In this document: one piece after another, positions 26,006 to 35,949 of the stretch
Layout of the letters: each line of letters begins with the position of its first letter
How positions within the stretch are numbered: position 1 is the stretch's first letter
Assembly: GCA_965215035.1 (NCBI GenBank)
Contig: OZ244040.1
Coordinates: 2,480,001 to 2,544,000 of the forward strand
Direction of reading: 5' to 3'
From: Azophilus sp965215035
GTDB taxonomy: Bacteria > Pseudomonadota > Gammaproteobacteria > Pseudomonadales > Azotimanducaceae
DNA length: 64,000 nt
Notes under the pieces: generated by a model
The model's database searches: none
What the model saw: only the letters and a program-made list of their open reading frames with translations
Told to the model about the DNA's origin: nothing
Program-made: the position numbers and the translations under genes

Positions 26006-28804
26006 TCAAGTTCCAGCGGGCTGCTCGATGTTGATCGGCATAGCATCCAACTGCGTTTGCAGCGCCGCCAGCGCCGCCTGGGTGGCGGCCGCCCTTGACC
26101 TTTCCTTGTCGACGATATGCGGCGGGGCGTTCTGTAGGAATTGGCCGTTGCCAAGCTTCGCTTCGATTCTTTGCAGTTCCTTCCGCCTGCGGTCGATTTC
26201 CTTGGTGATGCGGGCGCGTTCGGCCTCGATATCGATCAAACCGGCAAGGGGAACCATAATCTTCAGTTCCCCCACCAGCGCCAGCGCGTTGGCGGGCGGT
26301 GCCGCATCGTCGGGCAGCCAATCCATCGAGCCGACTTTGGCCAACCGCTCCAGCAACGGGCGTGCCATTGTCGCCAACTCGCGGTCTCGGTCGCCGCCGC
26401 CTTGCAACAGCATCGGTATCTGCCGGCCAGGCTTGATGCCGGCTTCGCCGCGGATGTTGCGTAGCGCCGTCACCACGCCCTTGAGCCAGTCCATGGCGGC
26501 CTCGGCTTCCGGGTCGTCCGCCAGCTCGCTCTCCTGTGGAAAGGGGGCCAGCATGATGCTTGGCCGGTCAATGCCCAAGAGTGGCGCAAGGTCGCGCCAG
26601 ACCGCCTCGGTGATGAACGGCAGAATCGGGTGCGCAACCCGCAACAGCAGTTCAAGCACCTCCACGAGGGTGCGGCGCGCGCCGGTTCGCAGGCCGGAAC
26701 CCAAGTGCTTATCCCACAGCAGGGGCTTGGTCAGCTCCAGGTACCAGTCGCAGTACTCATGCCAGACGAAGTCGTAGATTGCGCCTGCGTAGCGGTCGAA
26801 CCGAAAGGTCTCCATCGCCAGGTGGCAGTCCCGCACCAGCCGCCGTGCGCGCGAGCGGATCCAGCGATCGGCCAGGCCCGGTTCGCAGAAGCCGTCTAGG
26901 GGCTCGTCGCCACCGGCGTTCATCAGCACGAACCGGGCCGCGTTCCACAGCTTGTTGCAGAAGTTGCGGTAGCCCTCGGTGCGGCTCAGGTCGAAGCGCA
27001 CGTTGCGCCCGGTGGAGGCTAGGGCGCAGAAGGTGAGGCGCAGGGCATCGGTGCCGAAGGAAGGAATTCCGGCGGGAAATTCCCTGCGCGTGTCTTTCTC
27101 GATGGTCGGTGCCATCTGAGGCTGGGTGAGGTTCTGCGTGCGTTTCCGGACCAGTTCCTCAAGCCCGATACCGTCGATCAGGTCCAGCGGGTCCAGGCCG
27201 TTGCCCTTGGTCTTGGACATCTTGCGGCCCTGCGCATCGCGCACCAGCCCGTGGATGTAAACCTTGCGGAAGGGCACCTCCCCCATGAACTTCAGCGTCA
27301 TCATGATCATGCGGGTGACCCAGAAGAAGATGATGTCGTGCCCCGTCACCAGCACGTCTGTGGGGTGAAACGCCCGCAGATCGTCCGTCTCGTCCGGCCA
27401 GCCGAGGGTGGCGAATGTCCAGAGGGCGGAAGAAAACCAGGTGTCCAGCACGTCCTCGTCCTGGGTCAGGGCAACCGCATCGTCCAGGTTCGCCCGCCGC
27501 CGCGCTTCCGCTTCGGAACGGCCCACATAGATGTTCCCTTCGGCATCGTAGTAGGCCGGGATGCGGTGGCCCCACCAGAGTTGCCGGCTGATGCACCAGT
27601 CCTGGATTTCGCGCATCCAGGCGAAGAAGACATTGGCGTACTGCCCGGGCACGAACTCGATTTCGCCGTTCCGCACCGCCGCCACCGCGGGCTCGGCGAG
27701 CGGCGCAATTCTGACGAACCACTGGTCGGTCAACCAGGGCTCGACGATGGCCTCGGAGCGGTCGCTGCGGGGCACGGTAAGGCGGTGCGGTTGCACACCG
27801 TCGAGCAGGCCCAGGCCCTCGAGGTCGGCGACGATGCGCTGGCGGGCCTGAAAGCGGTCCAGGCCCCGGTAGGCTTCGGGGGCGTTGTCGCCAACCGCCG
27901 CCTTGGCGGTGAAGATGTTGATCAGTGGCAGGTTGTGCCTTGCGCCGACCTGGTTGTCGTTGAAGTCGTGCGCCGGGGTTATCTTCACGCAGCCGGTGCC
28001 GAAATCGGGGTCGACGTATTCATCGGCGATGATGGGCAGTTCCCGTCCGACCAGGGGCAGCCGCACCGTCCCGCCAACGAGATTGCGGTAGCGTTCGTCC
28101 CCCGGATGCACAGCCACCGCGGTATCGCCGAGCATGGTCTCGGGCCGCGTGGTGGCAACGACGAGATAGTCCTTGCCGTCGGCTGCCCTGGCGCCGTTGC
28201 CCAGGGGGTAGCGGAAACGCCACAGATGCCCCTCTTCCTCGCGGTTCTCGATCTCCAGGTCAGAGATGGCGGTGCCGAGTTCCGGGTCCCAGTTCACGAG
28301 CCGTTTGCCCCGGTAGATCAACCCCTCGTCGTACAGGCGCACGAAAACCTCAAGGACCGCCCGGGCAAATCCCTCGTCTAGGGTGAACCGCTCCCTGGAC
28401 CAGTCGAGGGAGGAACCCATGCGGCGCAACTGCCGGGATATGTTGCCGCCCGAGTGCCGCTTCCAGCGCCACACCCGGTCGAGGAACGCATCGCGGCCGA
28501 TCTCGGCGCGCGTGCTGCCCTCGCCGTTCAACTGGCGTTCCACCAGCATTTGGGTGGAGATGCCGGCGTGGTCGGTGCCCATCTGCCAGAGCGTGCGCCG
28601 CCCCCGCATGCGGTGGTAGCGAATGAGGGCATCCATCAGCGTGTGGTGAAAGGCGTGCCCCATGTGCAGGCTGCCGGTGACATTGGGTGGTGGAATGGCG
28701 ATGCAGTAGCTGGTGCCATCGCCGGTGGGCGCGAAGTAGCCCGCGGTTTCCCACTCCTCGTACAGCTCGCGCTCTATGGCATGCGGGTCGAAACTGCGTT
28801 CCAC
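26006..28804 (-). CDS. valS: Valyl-tRNA synthetase
   Basis: 932 residues, the family's usual length. The class I signatures are intact: NVTGSLHMGHAFHHTL (HIGH-type, 45-50) and GRKMSKTKGNGLDP (KMSKS). The editing domain (VVATTRPETMLGDTAVAVHP) and the C-terminal coiled-coil tRNA-binding arm (LIDIEAERARITKEIDRRRK) are present. It charges tRNA-Val in the cytoplasm. The start is GTG at 28804, one base after the holC stop, so holC and valS are transcribed together, matching the gammaproteobacterial pepA-holC-valS order. Confidence 0.97.
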   Translation of the reverse strand: MERSFDPHAIERELYEEWETAGYFAPTGDGTSYCIAIPPPNVTGSLHMGHAFHHTLMDALIRYHRMRGRRTLWQMGTDHAGISTQMLVERQLNGEGSTRAEIGRDAFLDRVWRWKRHSGGNISRQLRRMGSSLDWSRERFTLDEGFARAVLEVFVRLYDEGLIYRGKRLVNWDPELGTAISDLEIENREEEGHLWRFRYPLGNGARAADGKDYLVVATTRPETMLGDTAVAVHPGDERYRNLVGGTVRLPLVGRELPIIADEYVDPDFGTGCVKITPAHDFNDNQVGARHNLPLINIFTAKAAVGDNAPEAYRGLDRFQARQRIVADLEGLGLLDGVQPHRLTVPRSDRSEAIVEPWLTDQWFVRIAPLAEPAVAAVRNGEIEFVPGQYANVFFAWMREIQDWCISRQLWWGHRIPAYYDAEGNIYVGRSEAEARRRANLDDAVALTQDEDVLDTWFSSALWTFATLGWPDETDDLRAFHPTDVLVTGHDIIFFWVTRMIMMTLKFMGEVPFRKVYIHGLVRDAQGRKMSKTKGNGLDPLDLIDGIGLEELVRKRTQNLTQPQMAPTIEKDTRREFPAGIPSFGTDALRLTFCALASTGRNVRFDLSRTEGYRNFCNKLWNAARFVLMNAGGDEPLDGFCEPGLADRWIRSRARRLVRDCHLAMETFRFDRYAGAIYDFVWHEYCDWYLELTKPLLWDKHLGSGLRTGARRTLVEVLELLLRVAHPILPFITEAVWRDLAPLLGIDRPSIMLAPFPQESELADDPEAEAAMDWLKGVVTALRNIRGEAGIKPGRQIPMLLQGGGDRDRELATMARPLLERLAKVGSMDWLPDDAAPPANALALVGELKIMVPLAGLIDIEAERARITKEIDRRRKELQRIEAKLGNGQFLQNAPPHIVDKERSRAAATQAALAALQTQLDAMPINIEQPAGT

Positions 28805-28805
28805 T

Positions 28806-29252
28806 TCAGCGCGCTTCCCAATCGTCCAACTCGTGGTGGAACAGGGGATAGCCGCGGTCGCGATAGTACCGGTAGCGTGCGCGGCCGCTGGCGCGCTTCT
28901 CGCCGACGACGATTTCCGCCACGCGCTCGAAACGGCCTAGAAAAGGCGGCACGTCATCCATTAGGTTGATGAGCAGTCCATCGGTGGGCAAGTGATCCGG
29001 GGAATGCGTCTGGTGGCCGATTAGCACCGGCGCGCCTTCGGCCTCGGGCTTGCCGAGCAGGCCGTGGGGAATCATTCGGTTCGGAGGATAGTCCCACAGC
29101 AGTTCGTCGATTTCCCGGGCTTCGGCATCCGTTGCGGCATGCAGATAGGTCTGCTTACCGTTTTCCGTGGCCTTGGCGGCAAGCCGGCAGGCGAACCGCC
29201 GCATCGCCGTCTGCTCGACATCCTGAAGAATGTAGAAATCCACACGCGTCAC
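28806..29252 (-). CDS. holC: DNA polymerase III chi subunit
   Basis: 148 residues starting GTG at 29252, whose GTGA overlaps the pepA stop. The sequence VDFYILQDVEQTAMRRFACR at the start, WDYPPNRMIPHGL in the middle and YRDRGYPLFHHELDDW at the end are typical of HolC. Chi links the clamp loader to single-stranded DNA-binding protein. The longer open frame upstream to 29510 lies within pepA and is not used. Confidence 0.9.
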   Translation of the reverse strand: MTRVDFYILQDVEQTAMRRFACRLAAKATENGKQTYLHAATDAEAREIDELLWDYPPNRMIPHGLLGKPEAEGAPVLIGHQTHSPDHLPTDGLLINLMDDVPPFLGRFERVAEIVVGEKRASGRARYRYYRDRGYPLFHHELDDWEAR

Positions 29253-30706
29253 GCGGCGGCATCCAGCAGATACCTGAACAGTAGGGCGACGGGGCGGCCG
29301 GTGGCGCCGCGGGCACCGCCGCCGAAGGCACTGCCCGCCACATCTAGGTGCGCCCAAGTGTAGTTTTCCGCGAATCTCGCCAGAAAACAGGCGGCGACGA
29401 TGCTGCCCCCGCCCTTGCCGCCGATATTGGCCATGTCGGCGAAGTTGCTGTCGAGGCCGGATTGGTATTCCTGCCATAGCGGCATGTGCCAAGCGCGGTC
29501 GCCGGTCCACTCGCCGGCCTCGACCAGGGTCTTGGCCAGAACGTCGTCGTTGGCGTAGACCGCGCTGGCGTGATGGCCCAGGGCGGTGATGCAGGCGCCG
29601 GTGAGGGTCGCCACATCGATGACGGTCTGCGGCTTATAGCGGCCGGCGTAGGACAGCGCATCGCACAGCACCAGCCTGCCCTCGGCGTCGGTATTCAGTA
29701 TTTCCACCGTTTTGCCGGAGTGGGTGGTGACGATGTCGCCCGGGCGCGTGGCGTTGCCGTTCGGCATGTTCTCCGCCGCGGCCACGATGGTGACGAGGTT
29801 GATCGGCAGTTGCGCCGCAACCGCGGCGCGGGTGGCCCCGAGTACCGAGGCGGCGCCGCACATGTCGAATTTCATCTCGATCATCGCCGTCGGCTGCTTC
29901 ATGCTGATACCGCCGGTGTCGAAGGTAATGCCCTTGCCGATCAACGCGATTGGGGGTGTCCTCGCCTTGCCGCCCCGGTAGTTGACGACGATCATCCGGC
30001 CCGGCTTGACGCTGCCCCTCGTCACCGCCATGAAGGCCCCCATGCCCAGTTCCGTCATGCGCTTCTCGTCGAGCGAGCTAACCGTGACGTTGCCCGCGCG
30101 GCGGAGCTTGCGCGCCTCCTTGAGGAGATAGTTCGGGTCGCAGACATTGGCCGGCTGGTTGCCAAGGTCGCGGGCGAGTTGCAGCCCGTCGTGCAGGGCC
30201 TGCCCCTCCCGGGCGGCCCTGGCCACCGCCGCCCTGTTGCGGGTGTCGGTGTGCATCTGTACGCGGGTCATGCGGGAGTCGGTCGCTTCGGATTTGTGCT
30301 GGCTGAAGCGGTAGAGCGCGAGCGACAATTCATAGGCACCGGTGAACGCGCGCCAGTACGGATCGCGGTTGTTCACCCGCACGGCGGTCAGGCCCCATAG
30401 GGCGTTGCGCACACCCAGTGTGCTCAGCTTGGCAAGGTCCTTGGCGGTGCTTCGAGCGATCTTCCGAAAACCCGCCGTGTCCGCCTCGCCATCGGCGCCC
30501 CCGGCCACCAGTATTCGTTGCACCCGGCTGCCGGCCGGCAGCCGCACCGTCAGGTTGGTGCCCACCTTGTTGTCGAAGTCCTGCACGGCGGCGTCGAACA
30601 GGGTGCCGCTGCCAAGCTCCCCGGCCACACGTGCGGCGGTTTTTAGGTCGCATACCAGGCAGTGGGTCGCCACCGCTAGGCTGCCGGTTTTCGCCGAATA
30701 CTTCAT
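29249..30706 (-). CDS. pepA: Leucyl aminopeptidase (M17 family)
   Basis: 485 residues from ATG 30706. The C-terminal catalytic domain has the metal-binding GKGITFDTGGISMKQP, EMKFDMCGAASVLG and the signature NTDAEGRLVLCDAL; the N-terminal domain is the usual macro-like regulatory part. It removes N-terminal leucine and other residues from peptides using two divalent metals; in enterobacteria PepA also binds DNA. It heads the pepA-holC-valS operon and diverges from lptF across only 36 bases. Confidence 0.95.
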   Translation of the reverse strand: MKYSAKTGSLAVATHCLVCDLKTAARVAGELGSGTLFDAAVQDFDNKVGTNLTVRLPAGSRVQRILVAGGADGEADTAGFRKIARSTAKDLAKLSTLGVRNALWGLTAVRVNNRDPYWRAFTGAYELSLALYRFSQHKSEATDSRMTRVQMHTDTRNRAAVARAAREGQALHDGLQLARDLGNQPANVCDPNYLLKEARKLRRAGNVTVSSLDEKRMTELGMGAFMAVTRGSVKPGRMIVVNYRGGKARTPPIALIGKGITFDTGGISMKQPTAMIEMKFDMCGAASVLGATRAAVAAQLPINLVTIVAAAENMPNGNATRPGDIVTTHSGKTVEILNTDAEGRLVLCDALSYAGRYKPQTVIDVATLTGACITALGHHASAVYANDDVLAKTLVEAGEWTGDRAWHMPLWQEYQSGLDSNFADMANIGGKGGGSIVAACFLARFAENYTWAHLDVAGSAFGGGARGATGRPVALLFRYLLDAAA

Positions 30707-30742
30707 AATCGGTTCGCTTGGGTAAACCGATAAGTCTACGGC

Positions 30743-31810
30743 ATGGTCGCGGCAAGGTATATCAATCGGGAACTGCTGCTGATGTTCACCATGACGGCGC
30801 TGGTGCTGCTGGCGGTTGCTGTGGGCGGGCGGTTCATTGGCTACCTGCAGGATGCCGCCGCGGGCAAATACCCGGCGGAAAGCCTGGTAACCATACTCGG
30901 CCTGCGCCTGCCCGGCTTTCTGCAGTTGCTGTTGCCCTTCTCGTTCTACATTGCGGTGTTGCTCACCTTTGGTCGCCTGCACGCGGATCGTGAAATGGCT
31001 GTCCTACAAAGCGCAGGCGTCAACCCGGGGCGCCTATTCGCCTGGGTTGCGCCCTCGTTGATCGGGCTGGTTGGGGTGACGGCCTGGCTATCGTTGCAGG
31101 TTGCGCCGGCGAACAACGCCGTGCTCGACGGGTTCTTGCTGGAACAGCGGCTGCGTAGCGGATTCGAGGCCGTGAATCCGGGCCAATTCAACGTCTTCGG
31201 CCGGGACGGCCGCGTCGTCTATGCCGAGACGGTCAGTGCCGACCGGGGAGCCTTGGCGGGCGTGTTCGTTTCCGAATATCGGGACCGGCAGCCCGTGGTG
31301 ACGGTGTGGGCCGAAACGGGCAGGCAGTACCTGGATGCACGAACCGGCAGCCGATTCCTGGTGTTGGAGAACGGCCGGCACTACCGAGGCAACAGCGGCG
31401 CGCGGGATTACCGCGTGACCCGGTTTCAAGTGTTGGGCCAAAAGCTGGCGGAAGACCGGCCGCTACGCCGGCGCATCGACGAGGATACCGTGCCCACGGC
31501 AACCTTGTGGCGGCGCGGCGATGCAGGGGCGGCGGCGGAACTGTACTGGCGTTTGGGGCTGCCGGTCTTCTGCCTGGTCGGTGCCCTGATCGCCGTCGGG
31601 GTCGCTAGGGCCACACCTGGTATGGGCCGGTTCGCTCGGGTCGTGCCCGGCGTATTGCTGCTACTGCTGTACTATTTCGCGATGCTGGTCAATCAGCATG
31701 CCCTGTTTGCCGATATGGTGCCGCTTTGGGCTGGGCTCTGGCCCGTGCACCTGCTGTTCTGCGCGACCGGCGCGGTGCTGATTGCCCGGGCGAGCCGGCC
31801 CGGGGCCTGA
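30743..31810 (+). CDS. lptF: LPS export ABC transporter permease LptF
   Basis: A 355-residue YjgP/YjgQ-family permease. TM helices at about 14-32, 48-76 and 95-118, then a periplasmic beta-jellyroll (about 125-255), then three C-terminal helices. AVLQSAGVNPGRLFAW is the conserved coupling region and EVLQ-type residues precede it. With LptG and LptB it extracts lipopolysaccharide from the inner membrane and passes it to LptC. It shares the classic divergence from pepA. Confidence 0.93.
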   Translation: MVAARYINRELLLMFTMTALVLLAVAVGGRFIGYLQDAAAGKYPAESLVTILGLRLPGFLQLLLPFSFYIAVLLTFGRLHADREMAVLQSAGVNPGRLFAWVAPSLIGLVGVTAWLSLQVAPANNAVLDGFLLEQRLRSGFEAVNPGQFNVFGRDGRVVYAETVSADRGALAGVFVSEYRDRQPVVTVWAETGRQYLDARTGSRFLVLENGRHYRGNSGARDYRVTRFQVLGQKLAEDRPLRRRIDEDTVPTATLWRRGDAGAAAELYWRLGLPVFCLVGALIAVGVARATPGMGRFARVVPGVLLLLLYYFAMLVNQHALFADMVPLWAGLWPVHLLFCATGAVLIARASRPGA

Positions 31811-31817
31811 GCGCGTC

Positions 31818-32885
31818 ATGAAACAGTTTGACCGCTATCTCTGTCGAACCCTGTTGCTGGCCACGGCGACCGTATTCCTGGCGTTCATAGGCCTGCTTTC
31901 GGTGTTTGCGCTGGTCGAGGAGGCTGGCGAACAGCGGGCCGGGTACGACCTGGGGGAGGCGTTGCTGTACGTGGCGTTAACGTTGCCCCGCCGCAGCTAT
32001 GAACTGCTGCCCTACGCGGTATTCCTGGGCGGCCTGGCTGGGCTTGGGCACCTGGCGAGCCGCTGGGAACTGGTTACCCTGCGCGCCGCGGGCGTTTCCG
32101 TATACCGCCTTTTCGGGGGGCTGGCCTGGGCGGTTCTGGGCATCTGGCTGTTGGGCGCGGTGGTGGGCGAGTGGGTTGCGCCCGAAGCGGAAGCGGCCGC
32201 GGCCGTGCGCAAGGCCGGGTTGTCCAGGGGCGGTGAGCCGATCTCCATCGCTGGCTGGTACCGCGAGGGGCCGGTCTATACCCAGGTGGATGCCTTGTCC
32301 GGCGACGGCTCTCTGGTGGGGATTCGCCAGTACCGGCTTGACGAATCGGGTGTCCTGATGCAGACGCGGGAGGCGGCCAGCGGGTTCTACGATGCGAGCC
32401 AGGAACCGCACTGGCTGCTGCAAGATGTGGTGCAGACCCGCCTCGACGATGACGGCACCGTTGCCGAGGCCTATTCGCAGGTGCGCTGGCGGAGCGGCAT
32501 CGACCCGCGCCTGGTCGGCGAGCGGGCGCTGGTGGATCCGGAGCGCCTGTCGATCCGCAACCTCTACTACCGGATCGCCTACCTACAGCGGGAGGGGCTC
32601 GACGCAAGCCCATACCTGCTGGCGTTCTGGAGCAAGTGCCTGCAACCCGCGGCCATGTTCGGATTGGTTCTGTTGGCGCTATCGTTCGTGCTCGGGCCGC
32701 TCCGCGAGGTGGGCATGGGCGTGCGCGTCAGCGCCGGTGTCGTTGTTGGGCTTTCCTTCAAGTACCTGCAGGATCTGTTTGCCCCGATGAGCCAGGTCTA
32801 CGGGCTTGAGGCATCGGTCGCGGTTGCCCTGCCGATCCTCCTATGCTGGCTGGTCGGACTATGGCATCTGCGGCGCGTTGCCTGA
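31818..32885 (+). CDS. lptG: LPS export ABC transporter permease LptG
   Basis: 355 residues from ATG 31818, 7 bases after lptF. MKQFDRYLCRTLLLATATVF opens the first helix; RWELVTLRAAGVSVYRLFGG is the coupling helix, and GVRVSAGVVVGLSFKYLQDL lies between the last helices. The periplasmic jellyroll occupies about 120-255. It pairs with LptF in the LptB2FG exporter. Confidence 0.93.
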   Translation: MKQFDRYLCRTLLLATATVFLAFIGLLSVFALVEEAGEQRAGYDLGEALLYVALTLPRRSYELLPYAVFLGGLAGLGHLASRWELVTLRAAGVSVYRLFGGLAWAVLGIWLLGAVVGEWVAPEAEAAAAVRKAGLSRGGEPISIAGWYREGPVYTQVDALSGDGSLVGIRQYRLDESGVLMQTREAASGFYDASQEPHWLLQDVVQTRLDDDGTVAEAYSQVRWRSGIDPRLVGERALVDPERLSIRNLYYRIAYLQREGLDASPYLLAFWSKCLQPAAMFGLVLLALSFVLGPLREVGMGVRVSAGVVVGLSFKYLQDLFAPMSQVYGLEASVAVALPILLCWLVGLWHLRRVA

Positions 32886-32924
32886 GGCGCCCTGGGCCTC
32901 CTTGGCGCGCTTGTTCGTTTCCCT

Positions 32925-33347
32925 TCATTCCTTCCGGTGGACAATCCGGCTGCCGCTCAGGATATCGGGCCAGGTTCTGCGCTGCCGGTCGAACAGTGCC
33001 CACCAATAGCCGAGCCCGAGCGCGGCCAGCGAGAGCAAACCGGCGAAAAAGCGCGCCGTTGCCTGGTTGAGCGTGATGCGGCCGCCATCGTTGGAGACCA
33101 GGTGCAGCCGCCAGGCGCGCATGCCGGCGGTTTGTCCCGCCCGGGACCAGAACCAGGCGAAGAACACGAAGGCTTCCAGGAACAGCGCCGATTGCACCAG
33201 GGCGCCCAACACCGCCTCGCCGCCGTTGGCAACCACCATGGCCAGCAGCGTTATCATCCAGAGCGCCAGGATCAGCAGGCCGTCGTAGAACATGGCTGCC
33301 AGTCGCCGCGGCAACCCGGCCCGGTTAGAAGCTGGCTGTGTTTCCAT
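32925..33347 (-). CDS. RDD family membrane protein
   Basis: 140 residues with helices at about 22-43, 47-70 and 101-120. AGLPRRLAAMFYDGLLILAL provides the R and D residues near TM1 and RAWRLHLVSNDGGRITLNQA the central loop. RDD proteins are of unknown or diverse function (possible Na+ exchange or assembly roles). It converges on lptG and its start overlaps the end of the upstream thiolase-like gene by 23 bases, so the two are probably co-transcribed. Confidence 0.85.
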   Translation of the reverse strand: METQPASNRAGLPRRLAAMFYDGLLILALWMITLLAMVVANGGEAVLGALVQSALFLEAFVFFAWFWSRAGQTAGMRAWRLHLVSNDGGRITLNQATARFFAGLLSLAALGLGYWWALFDRQRRTWPDILSGSRIVHRKE

Positions 33348-34788
33348 CGACGGTGGCCGTCGAGCCGCAGAACTCCCTTGTGGTCATGGCCGCTAGGGTG
33401 TCTTGGTCCGTGCAATTGGCCCAGGCCCGTTCACCGCCCGGCAGGCGCAGGGCAATGTTCGCCACCTGGGGGTTCTCGGGGCCGTACAGAACACAATAGC
33501 CTTCCACCTCGGCGTTGCCGCGGTGGTTTGCGACGACCTGGCGGGGCGGTGCCGCCGCATCGACTTCGCCCTGGGGGTTGGCGTATCGAAACCCGCTTGG
33601 CGGCGCCTCGGTGGAGTAGATGCCGAAGGCGTGCTTGCTGAGGAAGCCGCCGTTGGCCGTGACCAGCCCCTTGGCCCCGGGTGCCTCGCGCAGCAGTTCC
33701 GCCATGCGGGCAATGGCGTGCATGACGTAGTTGTTTAGTGGGCCGCCGGCGAAGGTCAGCCCGCCGGTAACCGTCAGCGGCCGGGCCGGGTCCAGGCCGA
33801 GTTCGGCGGTGGCCACCTGTACAGCTACGGGAAAACAACTGTAGAGATCCACGAAATCCAGTTGTCCGGCGGCTAGGCCGGCCAACTCAAGTGCCCGTGC
33901 GCCGGCGACGCGGATGGCCGGCGAACTGTGGAAGTTGTGCCGGTGAGAGGCGAGGAGTTGGTCCTCGGCATCGGTGCCCGCCCAGGGGTAGATCCACCGG
34001 TTTCTTGGAATGCCGAGCGCCTTTGCCCTAGCCTCCGAGCACAGAATGAGCGCGGCCGCCTGGTCCACGTTGCTGTTCGCGTTCATGAATTTGGGATAGG
34101 GGAAGGTCACCGGGCGGTTGGCCGCCGAGGCGGTGCGAATCTCCGCCGCGGTCTTGGCTTGGCGAATCCAGGCGTGTGGATTATTGGCGGCGACCCGGCT
34201 GAAACCCGCCCAGAGTTCCGATATGCGTTGCAGATGGGCATCGACGCTCTCGCCAAGGTGGTGGCGGCGGGCAAGCTCGAAGATGGCGTATATCTGGGAC
34301 GCTCGGCGGATGCCTAGGGCAAGTTCCACATCGTGGCCCATTGGCGCGTCCTTGCCGATGTAGAGGTCGGGGGTGCCGGCAAGGTCGCGCCATTGCAGCT
34401 TCACGCCAGCGCGCCGCGCGCGGGCCTGGCTGTGGCCGCACTCCGCGCCGGTCATGACAATGACATCGTGCCGGCCGGCCTGAATGTCCAGGGCCGACCG
34501 GTTGAGCACCGTCTGCACGTAGTTGCCGCCAAATGGGGTCAGGCCCGTTTCCGCCCGGTGGTTGCCGATGGCCTCGCACACCGCCCGCGCCGGGTTGCCG
34601 TAGCGCCAGAAACCGCGAATCACCCGCACGGAATCCGCCTGGGTCAACAGGGCCGGGCTGCCCGCATCTTCGCCAGCCGCCCGCACGGCTTCGATCATGA
34701 GGTCGATGGGTTCCCGGGCATGGGCCAGGTCTTCGGCCCGCTGCTCGAGCTGGCTGATTCCGACTAGGACCGGACCAGGCATCCACAT
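33325..34788 (-). CDS. Thiolase-like protein with additional C-terminal domain (TLP1 type)
   Basis: 487 residues. The thiolase fold runs to about 385 (GPVLVGISQLEQRAEDLAHA at the start, MTGAECGHSQARARRAG, KFMNANSNVDQAAALILC, DLYSCFPVAVQVATAELGL). The nucleophile-Cys position is occupied by non-cysteine residues (GGNYVQTVLNRSALDIQAG), and the usual GHPxG near the C-terminus is replaced by TANGGFLSKHAFGIYS. About 100 extra residues follow, matching the additional C-terminal domain described for thiolase-like protein 1. Such proteins lack degradative thiolase chemistry; their role in acyl-CoA metabolism is unclear. Confidence 0.8.
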   Translation of the reverse strand: MWMPGPVLVGISQLEQRAEDLAHAREPIDLMIEAVRAAGEDAGSPALLTQADSVRVIRGFWRYGNPARAVCEAIGNHRAETGLTPFGGNYVQTVLNRSALDIQAGRHDVIVMTGAECGHSQARARRAGVKLQWRDLAGTPDLYIGKDAPMGHDVELALGIRRASQIYAIFELARRHHLGESVDAHLQRISELWAGFSRVAANNPHAWIRQAKTAAEIRTASAANRPVTFPYPKFMNANSNVDQAAALILCSEARAKALGIPRNRWIYPWAGTDAEDQLLASHRHNFHSSPAIRVAGARALELAGLAAGQLDFVDLYSCFPVAVQVATAELGLDPARPLTVTGGLTFAGGPLNNYVMHAIARMAELLREAPGAKGLVTANGGFLSKHAFGIYSTEAPPSGFRYANPQGEVDAAAPPRQVVANHRGNAEVEGYCVLYGPENPQVANIALRLPGGERAWANCTDQDTLAAMTTREFCGSTATVDGNTASF

Positions 34789-35078
34789 ACTCCACGCCCA
34801 CGAAGCTCGGCATCATACCGCACCGCACCGCTTCCGGCCGCCTGTACTACGGCACTCGCCAATCCGGCCGGGTCGCTCGCCGGGGCGATGGCCGCCAGCG
34901 GCCTGGCGTACTGGAATCTCCGTGCCACGGGACTCAGCGTTGACTTTGCTTGGGTGTCTGGCCGGTTGCCCGAATGGCCTGGCCTGCTGCTATGCTGTGC
35001 GCCCATGAACCGCGGGATGGGAAATCGGCCGGTATCGGTCGGCGACGGCAGGGCCGGCGTCCACAGGGGATGGATGGG
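34789..35078. other. Intergenic region upstream of the polyamine-type ABC operon
   Basis: No gene is supported. The region must hold the divergent promoters for the thiolase-like gene and the ABC operon, but I cannot assign convincing -35/-10 pairs. Confidence 0.4.
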
Positions 35079-35900
35079 ATGAACTGGCGCGAGGGTGCGT
35101 ACCGGGGCGTTCACCTGGCGTTTTGCATCGCCGTCTTTGTTTTTCTGGTTGCGCCGATACTGGTGGTGGTGCCGCTGAGCTTTAACGTGGAACCCTATTT
35201 CACGTTCACCGAGGGCATGCTGCGGCTCGACCCGGATGCCTATTCGCTACGCTGGTACGCGCTGGTTGCCGGCGACGAAGGCTGGTTGCGGGCATTGCTG
35301 AACAGCCTGGTGATCGGTATTTGCGCCACCGCGCTGGCCACCGTGCTTGGCACCCTGGCGGCGCTTGGCCTGGCGAACCCCGCCATAGTGGCGCGGCCGT
35401 TGATCATGGGCTTGTTGATCTCGCCAATGGTGACCCCGGTGATCATCTCGGCGGCAGGCATGTTCTTCTTCTACTCCAGCGTCGGCCTAGCGCAAACCCA
35501 CATCGGGCTGATACTCGCCCACGCCGCCCTAGGCACGCCCTTTGTGGTCATCACCGTCACCGCCACGCTGGCCGGATTCGACACCAACCTAACACGCGCG
35601 GCGGCCAGCCTAGGGGCCGGGCCTTGGCTCAGTTTCCGCCGAGTCCAATTGCCGGTGATCGCCCCGGGCGTGGCCTCGGGTGCGCTGTTCGCGTTCGCCA
35701 CCTCGTTCGACGAGGTTGTCGCCGTGCTGTTTATGGGCGGCATTGAACAGCGTACGATTCCCCGGGAAATGTGGGCGGGCATTCGCGAGCAGATCAGCCC
35801 CGCCATCCTGGCGGTGGCGACGCTGCTAATCGCCTTTGCGGTGTTACTCATGCTCACCGTGGAATGGCTGCGGCGCCGGGGCGGGACGGCACCGGCCTAG
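35079..35900 (+). CDS. ABC transporter permease, PotC-like (polyamine-type importer)
   Basis: 273 residues from ATG 35079, with AGGGG 8 bases upstream. Six predicted helices; the binding-protein-dependent permease EAA loop is LTRAAASLGAGPWLSFRRVQ, followed by LPVIAPGVASGALFAFATSF and DEVVAVLFMGG, typical of PotC/PotI. It opens a four-gene importer operon (permease, ATPase, binding protein, second permease). Confidence 0.85.
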   Translation: MNWREGAYRGVHLAFCIAVFVFLVAPILVVVPLSFNVEPYFTFTEGMLRLDPDAYSLRWYALVAGDEGWLRALLNSLVIGICATALATVLGTLAALGLANPAIVARPLIMGLLISPMVTPVIISAAGMFFFYSSVGLAQTHIGLILAHAALGTPFVVITVTATLAGFDTNLTRAAASLGAGPWLSFRRVQLPVIAPGVASGALFAFATSFDEVVAVLFMGGIEQRTIPREMWAGIREQISPAILAVATLLIAFAVLLMLTVEWLRRRGGTAPA

Positions 35901-35949
35901 CCTGGATGTGCCGCCCGCCGATACCGGTGCGAGACCAGAGGACAGACAG

